A DNA stretch of 53,932 bases, taken from Gammaproteobacteria bacterium. GTDB taxonomy: Bacteria > Pseudomonadota > Gammaproteobacteria > GCA-001735895. Location of the stretch: contig JAUVCH010000013.1 in assembly GCA_030595795.1 (NCBI GenBank), forward strand, positions 1-53,932, given 5' to 3'. The notes below the pieces were generated by a model. It was given only the letters and a program-made list of their open reading frames with translations. It was not told the origin of the DNA and ran no database searches. A program made the translations under genes and the position numbers. Of the stretch, positions 31,183 through 41,212 are shown one piece after another (position 1 is the stretch's first letter; each line of letters opens with the position of its first letter).

Positions 31183-31604
31183 TGAGTTAGCCTTCGCTCG
31201 ACCGCACTAATAGCAAGCAGATAGCTTTGTATTCCCATGCCACAGATAAAACCCAGTTCCGCTTCCGGAACCTGTAGTGGTTTGGTCAATCCAGCTTCTG
31301 AATGGAAAATATTGTTCATATGGACTTCGATAATCGGCTTTTTTAAATGAGCTATCGTTTTGATTGCCGAGCGATATATTTTGAATTCAACTGGGTTAAT
31401 AATTAAGGCGTCGAAATTTTCACTGTCATTTGTTATCCAGCGGGACATTTCTTCTTCATCATCGGTTTGGTGAAAATCAAGTTTAAGATCTGCTTGTTCG
31501 CAACGTGCCTGGCACAATGCCCGTATCGACTCCAGAGTTGAATCAGCTAAACCGGAACCGTTCAAAATCAGAATTATTTTATTGTTTATAAATTCAGTAT
31601 TCAC
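31179..31604 (-). CDS. AroQ-like pseudoenzyme (diverged type II dehydroquinase fold)
   Basis: A 141-residue protein whose layout follows AroQ: KIILILNGSGL at the start, DFHQTDDEEEMSRWI (cf. the NHEG segment), FDALIINPVEFKIYRSAI (cf. INAGAYTHTSVAI) and IIEVHMNNIFHSEAG (cf. ELHISNPHLRES). The flexible loop bearing the catalytic Arg and Tyr is missing, and NHEGT is replaced. It is therefore unlikely to be a dehydroquinase. Its start is divergent from the tetR promoter, and it overlaps aroQ by 4 nt, suggesting an operon in which it might modify or partner AroQ. That role is inference. Confidence 0.7.
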   Translation of the reverse strand: MNTEFINNKIILILNGSGLADSTLESIRALCQARCEQADLKLDFHQTDDEEEMSRWITNDSENFDALIINPVEFKIYRSAIKTIAHLKKPIIEVHMNNIFHSEAGLTKPLQVPEAELGFICGMGIQSYLLAISAVERRLTQ

Positions 31605-31672
31605 GATTTCACTTTATTGTTCTCGTATAGATAACGCAAGCTTAAAATTAGCTGGTAATTTTTATCTTTCGA

Positions 31673-31717
31673 TTGACAAACATACCGATCGGTATTATAA
31701 AGCATACCAATTGGTAT
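31673..31717 (+). promoter_or_regulatory. TetR-gene promoter with two palindromic operators
   Basis: A near-consensus promoter: TTGACA at 31673-31678, a 17-nt spacer and TATAAA at 31696-31701. Two related perfect palindromes overlap it. ATACCGATCGGTAT (31682-31695) fills the spacer, and ATACCAATTGGTAT (31704-31717) covers the expected start site. Their centres are 22 bp apart, about two helical turns. This is the geometry expected for co-operative autorepression by the TetR protein encoded 12 nt downstream. Confidence 0.8.
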
Positions 31718-31729
31718 GTACGAGACAGA

Positions 31730-32392
31730 ATGAACAACTTAACCGACAAAAATATCTATTGGTGGCGCCCGCTGGATGACCGGGAGTTAGGCACAAGAGG
31801 TGAAATTCTCTTCGCTGCCTATAAGGAGATTCATTGGCAGGGATTCCAGTCGGCGAGTCTGAGTAATATTCTTGCGCGTACTGGCGTTACCAAGGGTGCG
31901 CTTTATCATCATTTCCCCAATAAGACCGAGCTTGGCTACGCGGTCGTGGACGAAGTTATTTCAGAGCATATTCGTTTAAGTTTTGTCGAGCCGCTGCTAG
32001 AATTCGAAAACCCCATCGATGGCATTATCGAATTGATACAAAGTTCTGGTGATGCGTTCTCTATGACTGACGTCGAACTGGGTTGCCCGTTGACCGTTTT
32101 GGCGCAGGAGATGGCACCGATCGATGAAGGTTTTCGTATTCGTTTAATTAAAATTTACGATCTATGGCACCAGTCGATTACGGATGGCTTCCATCTAGCG
32201 CTGAAAAATGGCCAGGTGCGGGATGATATCGATCCAGATACTGTGGCAATGATGATAGTTGCGACTATGGAAGGGGCTATGAACGCCGCCAAGGTTGCAC
32301 AAAGCCTGGATAAACTTTATCTCTGCGGGAATGGCTTGATCCAGTATCTCGAACTAATTCGCAAAAAACAAGACAAGGATAAAAGGATCTAA
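31730..32392 (+). CDS. TetR/AcrR-family transcriptional regulator
   Basis: A 220-residue regulator. The N-terminal helix-turn-helix reads RGEILFAAYKEIHWQGFQ, then SLSNILARTGVTKGALYHHF. The C-terminal half is an all-helical ligand-binding domain of the AcrR C-terminal type (CPLTVLAQEMAP segment). I chose ATG 31730 because the in-frame start at 31673 overlaps the -35 box. It lies 1 nt before the RND permease gene and most likely represses itself and the three downstream genes until an inducer, perhaps a lipid or hydrophobic compound, binds. Confidence 0.9.
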   Translation: MNNLTDKNIYWWRPLDDRELGTRGEILFAAYKEIHWQGFQSASLSNILARTGVTKGALYHHFPNKTELGYAVVDEVISEHIRLSFVEPLLEFENPIDGIIELIQSSGDAFSMTDVELGCPLTVLAQEMAPIDEGFRIRLIKIYDLWHQSITDGFHLALKNGQVRDDIDPDTVAMMIVATMEGAMNAAKVAQSLDKLYLCGNGLIQYLELIRKKQDKDKRI

Positions 32393-32393
32393 A

Positions 32394-34691
32394 ATGGTTA
32401 AACAGTACGCAGAATATATTATTCGTTTTAAGTGGCTAACCGTATTACTCAGTATCTTATGGGTGATGGCGATGGGTGCGGGGGCGCAATATTTAACCTT
32501 TACCAATGATTATCGAGTGTTCTTCGGTGAAGATAATCCACAATTACTGGCTTTTGAAAATATTCAGGATACCTACTCGCGTAGTGATAATGTTATGCTT
32601 TTACTGGCACCGAAGGACGGCAAAGTTTTTACTCGTCCAACCCTCGAGGCAGTCGCCTGGTTAACCGAACGCGCCTGGGAGACCCCACATTCGACTAGAG
32701 TCGAGTCGGTAACCAACTATCAGCATACCTCGGCAGTCGAGGATGATTTGCTGGTAGAAGATCTGGCGTTAGAACCCGGTGTGTTAAGCGATGAGGATCT
32801 TTCCAGGATTCGCGAAATTGCCCTGTCAGAACCGGTGCTAATCAATCGACTGATATCACCCGAGGCACATGTCACCGGGGTGAATATCAATATCGAGTTA
32901 CCGGGAGTTGATCCGATTGTCGAGAACCCCGAGGTGGTCAGCTTTGTGCGCGACCTGCGTGCTGAGTTCGTCGATAACTTCCCCGATATCGAAGTCAGGC
33001 TCACCGGCATCGTGATGATGAACCAGGCCTTTCCAGAAGCTAGTCAATACGACATGTCGACGCTGTTCCCGCTCATGCTACTGATTTTCGTCGTTGTTTT
33101 GTATTTTTGGGTGAGGGGGCTTTCTGGCACAATCGCCACCTTCATGATCATCATATTTTCGATTGTCGGGGCGATGGGTATGGCAGGCTGGTTTGGTATT
33201 GCGCTAACGCCGCCATCTTTTTCAGCGATTATGATTATCCCCACCATGGCGATTGCCGATAGTGTGCATGTGCTGATGAATTATGTGCTGTTAATGCGAA
33301 CCGGTGAAAGCAAGCACGAAGCCATGGTTGATAGTATCCGGATCAATATGCAACCGGTTTTTTTGACCAGTATTACCACAGCGATAGGTTTCATGAGTAT
33401 GAATTTCTCCGATGCGCCGCCGTTTCGGGACCTCGGTAATATTGTCGCCATGGGCGTCATGGTCGCTTTCGTATTGAGCGTGACATTTCTTCCCGCGATC
33501 ATGATGATATTGCCCGGTCGGCAAAAGGTTGAAGATACTAATTCAAGTATTGCGATGCGTCGCTTTGCCGAATTTGTTATCGCCAAGCGCTCGAAGTTGC
33601 TGGTGGTCATGGGCCTTGGCTGTCTGGTTTTGATTTCGTTTGTGCCGAACAATGAGCTGAATGACGATTTTGTTAAATACTTCAGTGAGAAAATTGAATT
33701 CCGTCGCGATGCTGACTACGCCTCGAAAAATTTGAGCGGCCTTTACCTGGTGAATTATTCGCTGGAATCGGGAGAGGATGGCGGTGTTAGCGAACCGGCT
33801 TTTCAGCAGCATGTCGAGGAATTTGCTATCTGGTATCGCGAGCAACCCGAAGTCATACACGTCAACGTCATCACCGATACCTTTAAACGTTTGAACCGCA
33901 GCATGCACGGTGATGATGAAGCTTATTACCAACTGCCGGAGCAGCGCGAGCTGGCGGCGCAGTATTTACTGTTATACGAAATGTCATTGCCTTACGGACT
34001 GGATCTGAATAACCAGATTAATATCGACAAATCGGCGACACGCATGGTGGTGATGTTACGCAATATGACCACCAATACAGTGCTCAACCTGGAGCAGCGT
34101 GCCAAAGACTGGCTCGGTGATAATGCACCGAAAAGTATGCAAACCGATGGTGCGAGTCCGACCTTGATGTTTAGCCATATAGGCCAGCGTAACATCCGGA
34201 GTATGCTATTTGGTACTACGGTAGCCCTGGTTTTGATTTCTATCATTCTCATCTTTGCTCTTAAGTCTTTCAAAATCGGCTTGCTAAGCCTGATTCCGAA
34301 CCTGATACCGGCAGCGCTGGCATTTGGTGCCTGGGGTATTGCAGTCGGTCAGGTGGGATTAGCGCTGTCTGTCGTGACTGGCATGACGCTCGGTATCGTA
34401 GTCGATGACACCGTTCATTTTCTGAGTAAATACCTGCGTGCCAGGCGAGAAAAGAATCTGAATGCTGAGGATGCAGTACGGTATGCATTTAATACCGTCG
34501 GGCTGGCGCTGGTGGTGACCTCGATTGTCCTAATAGCCGGGTTTCTGGTACTCACATTTTCGGCTTTTCAGCTTAACTCAAACATGGCCATTATGACTGC
34601 GGTGACTATTGTGTTTGCGATTTTGGCCGATTTTCTTTTACTACCCCCTATATTAATGGCCCTCGACAAAAAGGAGTACAGCCATGCTTAA
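32394..34691 (+). CDS. RND/MMPL-family exporter permease
   Basis: A 765-residue inner-membrane protein of the RND superfamily, MMPL/SSD-like branch. It shows twofold architecture: TM1 near the N-terminus (WLTVLLSILWVMAMGAGAQ), a periplasmic loop, a block of membrane helices with the proton-relay type segment MAIADSVHVLMNYVLLM, then a repeat with GIVVDDTVHFLSKYLRAR. No separate membrane-fusion protein is encoded. With the LolA-like and beta-barrel genes that follow, it probably moves a lipid or hydrophobic molecule toward the outer membrane. Substrate unknown. Confidence 0.85.
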   Translation: MVKQYAEYIIRFKWLTVLLSILWVMAMGAGAQYLTFTNDYRVFFGEDNPQLLAFENIQDTYSRSDNVMLLLAPKDGKVFTRPTLEAVAWLTERAWETPHSTRVESVTNYQHTSAVEDDLLVEDLALEPGVLSDEDLSRIREIALSEPVLINRLISPEAHVTGVNINIELPGVDPIVENPEVVSFVRDLRAEFVDNFPDIEVRLTGIVMMNQAFPEASQYDMSTLFPLMLLIFVVVLYFWVRGLSGTIATFMIIIFSIVGAMGMAGWFGIALTPPSFSAIMIIPTMAIADSVHVLMNYVLLMRTGESKHEAMVDSIRINMQPVFLTSITTAIGFMSMNFSDAPPFRDLGNIVAMGVMVAFVLSVTFLPAIMMILPGRQKVEDTNSSIAMRRFAEFVIAKRSKLLVVMGLGCLVLISFVPNNELNDDFVKYFSEKIEFRRDADYASKNLSGLYLVNYSLESGEDGGVSEPAFQQHVEEFAIWYREQPEVIHVNVITDTFKRLNRSMHGDDEAYYQLPEQRELAAQYLLLYEMSLPYGLDLNNQINIDKSATRMVVMLRNMTTNTVLNLEQRAKDWLGDNAPKSMQTDGASPTLMFSHIGQRNIRSMLFGTTVALVLISIILIFALKSFKIGLLSLIPNLIPAALAFGAWGIAVGQVGLALSVVTGMTLGIVVDDTVHFLSKYLRARREKNLNAEDAVRYAFNTVGLALVVTSIVLIAGFLVLTFSAFQLNSNMAIMTAVTIVFAILADFLLLPPILMALDKKEYSHA

Positions 34692-35475
34692 ATTAAAATT
34701 TGTATTATTATTTTCTACGCTCGCGTTGAATCTGCCCTCGGTGTTGCTGGCTCAAACAGCCGAAGAAAAAGGCCTTGAAGTTGCCACAGCGGCTCGTGTC
34801 TATGATCGAGGATTTAGTGATTTTACCGCCGATATGGTGATGACGTTGAAGAACAAAAATGGTGAAACCTCGACGCGTAACATCCGAATCAAAACACTGG
34901 AGGTTGAAGGCGATGGCGACAGAAGTTTATCAATCTTCGATGAGCCCCGTGATGTTAAGGGAACCGCGATGCTAACTTACTCGCATGGTCTTAAGCCGGA
35001 TGATCAGTGGTTATATTTGCCAGCGCTGAAAAAAGTAAAACGCATTAATTCACGTAACAAGTCTGGCCCTTTTATGGGGAGTACCTTTGCATTTGAAGAT
35101 CTAGGTTCGCAAGAAGTCGAAAAGTACACCTATAGTTTAAAAGGCGAAGAAGCCTGTGGCGAGTGGCAGTGTTATGTCATCGAGCGTATTCCAGCCTACA
35201 AGCATTCGGGTTACACCCGTCAGGTAGCCTGGATCGATAAAGAGGGTTATCGAATTGTTAAGGCGGAATATTATGATCGTAAGAAAGCTTTGTTGAAAAC
35301 AATGGAAGGAAGTGACTTCCAGCAGTTTCTCGGACATTACTGGAGACCTGGAACCATGGAAATGATTAACCATCAAAATGGTAAAAGTACGTTATTGGAA
35401 TGGAAGAACTATGAATTCAAAACTGGCTTGAGTGATCGTGACTTTCGTTCTCAAGCTTTGAAAAGATTGAAGTAA
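34684..35475 (+). CDS. LolA-like outer-membrane lipoprotein-sorting protein (periplasmic)
   Basis: A 263-residue exported protein (signal peptide ~1-23 ending LLAQ). Its body matches the LolA-like family usually named outer membrane lipoprotein-sorting protein: KTLEVEGDGDRSLSIFDEPR, GTAMLTYSH, DDQWLYLPALKKVKRI and GSTFAFEDLGSQEVEKY. Such half-barrels carry hydrophobic cargo. It overlaps the permease gene by 8 nt and is followed 10 nt later by the barrel gene, so the three products are probably made together. Confidence 0.85.
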   Translation: MLKLKFVLLFSTLALNLPSVLLAQTAEEKGLEVATAARVYDRGFSDFTADMVMTLKNKNGETSTRNIRIKTLEVEGDGDRSLSIFDEPRDVKGTAMLTYSHGLKPDDQWLYLPALKKVKRINSRNKSGPFMGSTFAFEDLGSQEVEKYTYSLKGEEACGEWQCYVIERIPAYKHSGYTRQVAWIDKEGYRIVKAEYYDRKKALLKTMEGSDFQQFLGHYWRPGTMEMINHQNGKSTLLEWKNYEFKTGLSDRDFRSQALKRLK

Positions 35476-35485
35476 ACGGGGCAAT

Positions 35486-36670
35486 ATGAAGCAACATGGA
35501 CTTTGGATTGTTTTTCTGGCCTGGCTATCAACGGCTGCAGTAGCCGAGTTTTCTGGCAACGTTGCACTGGAAGCATTTTTGTTTACCGAGGATGCGCAGT
35601 TTGAAAAACAATTCAATGACAATTTGACTGTTTCTTTTCAGCCGAAATGGTCTGGTGAGTGGAATGACGGTGACGATAGCTGGAGCACCGAGTTGTTCCT
35701 CCGAGCCGATAGTGAAGATGACGGGCGTAACCATGCCGATATTCGAGAGTTAATGTGGTTGCACCTCGACGGTGATAATGAGTGGCGGGTCGGTCTTAAT
35801 ACCATGTTCTGGGGTGTGACCGAATCGCAGCATCTGGTCGATGTAGTGAATCAAATCGATCAGGTCGAAGGTATCGATGGTGAGGATAAACTCGGCCAGC
35901 CGATGCTTCATCTTAAAAGATACGAAGACTGGGGCGTGGTCGACTTTCTGGTTTTACCAGGCTTTCGTGAGCGAACATTTCAGAGTGTTGAGGGCAGGCC
36001 GCGACTGCCTCTTCTTGTCGATGGGGACGCAGCGACTTACCAATCATCCGACGAAGACAGTCATGTCGATTATGCAATTCGATATTCGCATACCATCGAC
36101 GACTTCGACTTTGGCATAACCTGGTTTAAAGGTACTAATCGCGAGCCCGAATTTAATACAGCTCTCGACAGTAATGGCCAACCAATATTGATTCCACATT
36201 ACGCACAAATGACCCAGCTCGGCCTTGATGCGCAACTTATCGACGAAGACTGGACCTGGAAACTTGAAGTCATCCATCGTGATACCAATAATATAGACTT
36301 TGAAGCCTTAACAGGCGGTTTTGAATATACCTTTTACGGTATTTACGAATCTGATATCGATTTGGGCACCCTGGTCGAGTACTCACATGATAATCGACCC
36401 GAAGGCTCACGCGGTGTGTTTGATCGTGACATCTTTGTTGGCGCACGACTGGCGTTTAACGATGTGCAAAGCACCGATTTGCTGGCGGGTTTTGTGGTCG
36501 ATACAGAAAAGCAAAGCCGTAGCTTTAGACTGGAAGGTAACCGCCGGATTGGTGATAGCTGGAAAGCTACCATCGAAGCGCAGGTATTTAGCAATGTCGA
36601 TGAGTCGGATCCGTTGATTGCTTTTGAGGATGATGATTATTTGTTGCTTGAGATGGCGAAGTATTTTTAG
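35486..36670 (+). CDS. Outer-membrane beta-barrel protein
   Basis: A 394-residue exported protein with a signal peptide (~1-20, ending AAVA). The rest is rich in alternating strands with aromatic girdles (for example WKLEVIHRDTNN, FGITWFKGTN) and closes with the strand DDDYLLLEMAKYF, ending in Phe as expected for BAM-assembled barrels. I do not recognise a precise family. Barrels of this type recur downstream of an RND/MMPL permease plus LolA-like protein, so it may be the outer-membrane exit or acceptor of that pathway. Confidence 0.75.
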   Translation: MKQHGLWIVFLAWLSTAAVAEFSGNVALEAFLFTEDAQFEKQFNDNLTVSFQPKWSGEWNDGDDSWSTELFLRADSEDDGRNHADIRELMWLHLDGDNEWRVGLNTMFWGVTESQHLVDVVNQIDQVEGIDGEDKLGQPMLHLKRYEDWGVVDFLVLPGFRERTFQSVEGRPRLPLLVDGDAATYQSSDEDSHVDYAIRYSHTIDDFDFGITWFKGTNREPEFNTALDSNGQPILIPHYAQMTQLGLDAQLIDEDWTWKLEVIHRDTNNIDFEALTGGFEYTFYGIYESDIDLGTLVEYSHDNRPEGSRGVFDRDIFVGARLAFNDVQSTDLLAGFVVDTEKQSRSFRLEGNRRIGDSWKATIEAQVFSNVDESDPLIAFEDDDYLLLEMAKYF

Positions 36671-36689
36671 GGACGAGGTTTCCCTGAAA

Positions 36690-39029
36690 TTAAGAATCAA
36701 CAGTTTTATCCGGTGTGGCTGCCCACATCGCTGCAAAAATAATACTGATAAAAGCACCTAGACCGACCGTCTTACCTATCGCCTCCAGCGGTGGAGTTTG
36801 CGAAAATATCAGGATTCCAAATACTAGAATAGTCGTGATAGCGCAGACCCATAGGGCCTTAAAAGTGGTATCCCATTCACTTTTGTTACCAGGGAGGCGA
36901 TTAAAGAATAGCGCATAATCTAGCCCCAGCCCAACCACTAGCAGTAGAGAAATTAGATGGAAAATACTAAGTGGATTTCCGGTTAATACTAGAATGGCTG
37001 CTGCGACAATGGCGGCTGTTAAAGTAGGAACCATAATTTTGAAAGGTCGCATCAGGCTTTTAAATGCTATTGCCAGGGATAGGTAGATAACAAATATACA
37101 ACCTATCATTGATAACCCCACCCGGTCGACACTGCGTGCAACCAGATTCGTTGACGCTGTTTTAAGGTGCATGTAGTAAAGGCCTTCATTTTGATCGGCG
37201 AAAGATTTCAACTTCGCATCGTCGTTTATGCCATGCAACAGGATCACCCCAGCGGCTTCACCATCAAATTCGAAAAGTAAGGGATTAAGCTTCGCACCGA
37301 TTGCTGTATCTTTCAGGTTTGAAGGTGCTACTGGTTGCATTTCTTTGGCGGTTTTTACGTCTTTGATAAAAGGGTCAAAGATATTATTCCTAAAAGGAAG
37401 GTCTATCAAAGCTGACTCCAGGTTACTCCGTAATACATCTATATCCAAGATTTTAGATTTTCTGACGGCCTGGCGTTGCTTGCTAGGAATTAAATGCGAG
37501 GCCATATCATAGCCTTCTATTACACGCTCATTTACCAGATCATCGAGGTATGATTGAATGCGTTCAGAATATTGCAGGACAGCCTCTTTGTCTTTATCAG
37601 TCACAATCATCATACTGCCGCCATACCAGAATCCCAGATCGCCTCGGAGTAGCTTTCCTTCTGCGAGACGTTTCTCCTTGATCGGACTTAGAGAGTCGAC
37701 ATTGAGGTGCAATATTGGCATTTGCGATGAAACGAGCAAACCGGTCGAAGTAATAAAAGCAGCAACAACTACCCAACGTAATCGGGGTGCATGCTGTCCC
37801 CAACATTTTAAAACCTGATGAAGTCCAGAAAGTCCAAAACTTTCCTTCGGTTGATTTTTCGCCAGCATCGGTAATACCCAGCGTGAAAAAAGGGCAGCGG
37901 TTATCAAGCCTACGATGGTAAACAATCCAAGCTGCTGTAATCCACCAAAACCAGATACCAGGAATGCTGCATATGCTATTACGGTAGATAACACACCTAA
38001 TTTCAACGTCCCCCAGATTTTCGATACACTGCCAGAATCTTTACTCTTGTCGCCCTGTAAACTGGTCAGGAGATGAATTGGGTAATCTACGGCGACACCC
38101 GCCAGGGTGATACCAAAGGCCAGGGCAATTCCATGAATTTGCCCAAATAGAAGTAAGATACTGGCGGTTGCGACAATAACGCCTGCGAAAAGCGGGCTTA
38201 TGATCAGGAATACGATCCGAATTGAACGATAAGCTGCTAATAGAAACAAAGTGACTAGTAAAACAGCAATTAGCGTCAGCCATTTAACGTCTTGCTGGAT
38301 GTCTTCGCCTGATTCCACCGCGTATATCGCAGGCCCAGTCATAATCGGCACCAGACCGGGTAATTTTATCTTTGCATAAAGTGAACGGATTTCTTTTACC
38401 GCAATTTCCTGATTAATCATTTTGGAAATGTCGGCTGCAATTTCTACCAGAATTAATGTTCTTATTTTGTCATCAGAAAACCAGACTCCTTCGATTTCAA
38501 GCGGGCGCCTATGATTACTGATTTTCCCCCGCCATTCATCGAGCAGGGTGATGATTTCACCGGTTGGATCTTTGCGTAAATAGCGTTTTTCTATCGGAGC
38601 ACTAGATGATGCCAGGCCTTCAAGACGATTCTGTAGGGATTCTTTCAGACCTTCGGCAGAAAATTGGCGGGACAGATCATTTTGGGTCAACAGATATCTG
38701 TACTTTTCCAAAAACTCCAGGCCACTGTCACTCAGGTTTCCTACATTATTGGAAACTCGGCTAAAAGTTTTTGAAGTTCGCAATTGCCTTGCCATTTGCC
38801 GGTTAAACTCAGCGAGTTTTTTCGGCGGCAAGCCCGAGAATGATAAGAAGATCATATTCGAAGATGCGCTCTTATCCAGTTGGTAGTGCAGCAATCGTTC
38901 AAATTTTGTTACCGGCTCGGGGAGAAACAAAGCCAGGTCGGTAGACATCTTAAACTTCGAAAGGGTTACGATCAGCGAAACGAAAACCAGGCCTAGTATA
39001 ATAATTGAGTTTTTTCGTGTTGTGCCCAC
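36690..39029 (-). CDS. MMPL-family exporter (predicted lipid exporter, COG4258 type)
   Basis: A 779-residue inner-membrane protein with two RND halves: an N-terminal membrane helix (SIIILGLVFVSLIVTLSKF), a first periplasmic loop, helices with GITLAGVAVDYPIHLLTSL, then a second loop and GLGLDYALFFNRLPG. These are the paired GxxxDY signatures of MMPL exporters found with LolA-like partners, for example in aryl-polyene-type lipid pathways. It is convergent with the beta-barrel gene (19-bp gap) and 11 nt downstream of the LolA-type gene. No acyl carrier protein or ketosynthase genes are nearby, so the cargo is unknown. Confidence 0.83.
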   Translation of the reverse strand: MGTTRKNSIIILGLVFVSLIVTLSKFKMSTDLALFLPEPVTKFERLLHYQLDKSASSNMIFLSFSGLPPKKLAEFNRQMARQLRTSKTFSRVSNNVGNLSDSGLEFLEKYRYLLTQNDLSRQFSAEGLKESLQNRLEGLASSSAPIEKRYLRKDPTGEIITLLDEWRGKISNHRRPLEIEGVWFSDDKIRTLILVEIAADISKMINQEIAVKEIRSLYAKIKLPGLVPIMTGPAIYAVESGEDIQQDVKWLTLIAVLLVTLFLLAAYRSIRIVFLIISPLFAGVIVATASILLLFGQIHGIALAFGITLAGVAVDYPIHLLTSLQGDKSKDSGSVSKIWGTLKLGVLSTVIAYAAFLVSGFGGLQQLGLFTIVGLITAALFSRWVLPMLAKNQPKESFGLSGLHQVLKCWGQHAPRLRWVVVAAFITSTGLLVSSQMPILHLNVDSLSPIKEKRLAEGKLLRGDLGFWYGGSMMIVTDKDKEAVLQYSERIQSYLDDLVNERVIEGYDMASHLIPSKQRQAVRKSKILDIDVLRSNLESALIDLPFRNNIFDPFIKDVKTAKEMQPVAPSNLKDTAIGAKLNPLLFEFDGEAAGVILLHGINDDAKLKSFADQNEGLYYMHLKTASTNLVARSVDRVGLSMIGCIFVIYLSLAIAFKSLMRPFKIMVPTLTAAIVAAAILVLTGNPLSIFHLISLLLVVGLGLDYALFFNRLPGNKSEWDTTFKALWVCAITTILVFGILIFSQTPPLEAIGKTVGLGAFISIIFAAMWAATPDKTVDS

Positions 39030-39040
39030 AATAAATAAAT

Positions 39041-39682
39041 CTAATTCTCTTTATTCAATACTTCGTAGCTTAGCTTCATTACCGATTCGTCACCATCGGT
39101 CTGTAAGGTAAAGTATTGCCGGATTTGGGCTTCTTTACCGGACAGGGTGATTTTTTTAACGTGTTCCAGAATTTCTGCTGACTTTGGTACCAATTCCAGA
39201 GTCCAGTCCTGATAAAGGCCATCCATCATAATTACATAGTTTTTACTCAACAACTCATAATTCCCCGCTAATACGGATCGAATGCCACCAACCGCTGCCT
39301 GTAGAACGGGATGAGACTGAATCGAGTATCTTTTCGTTTGCAACGTCGCGCCTTTTTTACCTGATTCTCTGAGTTTCTGGACAATCATCGAATCTCCATC
39401 AACTACGACCTTTTCAGTGGTTGGGGAAAGGGTGTTTTTTACCATATAATCTGGCGCTCTATACTCCATGTTTCCTTCAATCACCATATCAGATGAAAGG
39501 AAGATGGATTGTCTTGTCTCTACGAAATTAAGCCTGGCATAACTTACTTTCGACAATTGCTGCATTAACTGGCGAACCGTCCAGGCGTCTTCGGTAGCCA
39601 TCGAATTTGATGAAGCCATAGCAAAGGCAAGTACCAGTAAGATGGCCCAGAATGACTTCAGGGGATGGCGTTTTGTAATCAT
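39041..39682 (-). CDS. LolA-family periplasmic carrier protein
   Basis: A 213-residue exported protein. A signal peptide lies in the first ~29 residues (KSFWAILLVLAFAMASSNSMA), followed by a LolA-type half-barrel: NFVETRQSIFLSSDMVIEG, MEYRAPDYMVKNTLSP and a late KKITLSG strand. I prefer ATG 39682 over 39712 because it gives a normal signal peptide. LolA-like proteins of this group travel with COG4258 exporters and likely receive their cargo in the periplasm. Confidence 0.8.
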   Translation of the reverse strand: MITKRHPLKSFWAILLVLAFAMASSNSMATEDAWTVRQLMQQLSKVSYARLNFVETRQSIFLSSDMVIEGNMEYRAPDYMVKNTLSPTTEKVVVDGDSMIVQKLRESGKKGATLQTKRYSIQSHPVLQAAVGGIRSVLAGNYELLSKNYVIMMDGLYQDWTLELVPKSAEILEHVKKITLSGKEAQIRQYFTLQTDGDESVMKLSYEVLNKEN

Positions 39683-40000
39683 ATTATTGAGGTCATACCA
39701 GAGATAGATCATGTTAACCTAGATTCCAATTAACAACTGTGATATTGATTAGGTGGTAGATAATTATAGTTGTATTGGAATGACCCAAAATTTGATATAA
39801 AGTTCGAGCCAGGTTCGATTTTTAAGTAGGTTTTGGCGGCATGCTCCGACCGATAACTCGTTAGAATCCCGGGACGATTAACTACTGATCGGATTGTGTA
39901 TTCTCATTATGCTGGCTTTAGTGCATGATCTACCATATTACATTCCGATTCTATAATTATAAATGATATATCAGGCGATGAATAAAGTAGAAGTTTCCCA

Positions 40001-41167
40001 ATGACAGCACTGGAAAGACTTGTCTACACCGAACAGGTGCGACTCATTTACAGCCAAACCATGACCGCAGCTGTGGGTAGTCCAGTTGCCGGAGCGATCT
40101 TTGTCTGGATATTTTGGGCAGTTAGTGATCATACAGTGCTTCTAATTTGGTATGCCTGCCTTGTCGCGTTATCAGTAGCGAGAATACCTGTTTATTTAGT
40201 ATTTCTTCGACAAAATCAGGAAAACATAGAATATTCTCGTAGATGGGGAAATATTTACATTATTGGTACCTTACTACAGGGATCAATATGGGGGGTTTCC
40301 GAATTACTGTTTATACCCGTAGAAGACCCTATTTATACGGTAGTTATGGCCATGTGGATTGTTGGAATGAGTGCAGCGTCAATAAGCGCGTATACGATTA
40401 GTATGAGAACCTTACTGGCATTTTTTATTCCTGTTGTATTGCCCGGCACGCTTCACCTATTTTATCTAGGGGGCCAATTCAATACCGCCCTTAGTTTAGC
40501 AATCTGTGTTTATTCAATCATTGTTATTCGTGCCTTCGTACCGGTTAACAGGTCAATGATTGAGGCAATCCGGCTTAATTACAGGATGGAAGAAGAGATT
40601 CAGGAGCGAAAGAAAATTGAGCAGAAACTGCTCGAAATATCGCATACAGATTCACTCACGGGACTTTCCAATCGGCGACACTTCGATGAAGTACTAGATG
40701 CCGAAATACTGCGTGCGGAAAGAGGTGAGAATACACTTTCGTTGATATTACTGGATATAGATTATTTTAAGGCTTTCAATGATACCTATGGACATTTTGA
40801 TGGTGACGAATGCCTGCAACGTATTAGTGGTGCCTTACTGTATGTGGTAAACCGGCCCGGAGATATGGTTGCTCGATATGGTGGAGAGGAATTTGCCGTA
40901 GTACTGCCAAATACCGACTCTGAGGGTGCTTTTGGCGTAGCTGAATCGATATGTGAAAATATACGAACTCTCAACATTCCCCACGAAGGTTCCAGGATCG
41001 AAGGGACCAAATTCGTTACCATTAGCGCGGGCGTCGCCACCGCTCTGCCGGGTGGTAAATCGGTGCCTGGAGATATAATCCGAAGAGCTGACGATGCGCT
41101 ATACCGGGCGAAGGCTGCGGGCAGGGATCGGGTGATAATGAGTGCAAGCAAGGACGATACTAGCTAG
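40001..41167 (+). CDS. Membrane-bound diguanylate cyclase
   Basis: A 388-residue protein. About six hydrophobic segments fill residues 20-185 (a MASE-like sensor I cannot assign), a short coiled coil ([20 protein letters not shown]) follows, and a GGDEF domain ends it. The active-site loop is GGEEF (294-298). An RPGD inhibitory site (285-288) sits five residues upstream, so product inhibition is probably retained. It makes cyclic di-GMP from two GTP. The 288 bp before it show no other element. Confidence 0.92.
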   Translation: MTALERLVYTEQVRLIYSQTMTAAVGSPVAGAIFVWIFWAVSDHTVLLIWYACLVALSVARIPVYLVFLRQNQENIEYSRRWGNIYIIGTLLQGSIWGVSELLFIPVEDPIYTVVMAMWIVGMSAASISAYTISMRTLLAFFIPVVLPGTLHLFYLGGQFNTALSLAICVYSIIVIRAFVPVNRSMIEAIRLNYRMEEEIQERKKIEQKLLEISHTDSLTGLSNRRHFDEVLDAEILRAERGENTLSLILLDIDYFKAFNDTYGHFDGDECLQRISGALLYVVNRPGDMVARYGGEEFAVVLPNTDSEGAFGVAESICENIRTLNIPHEGSRIEGTKFVTISAGVATALPGGKSVPGDIIRRADDALYRAKAAGRDRVIMSASKDDTS

Positions 41168-41212
41168 CTATTTAATATTTACTCGCTAAACAGCGCACAG
41201 CGCATTACCCAT

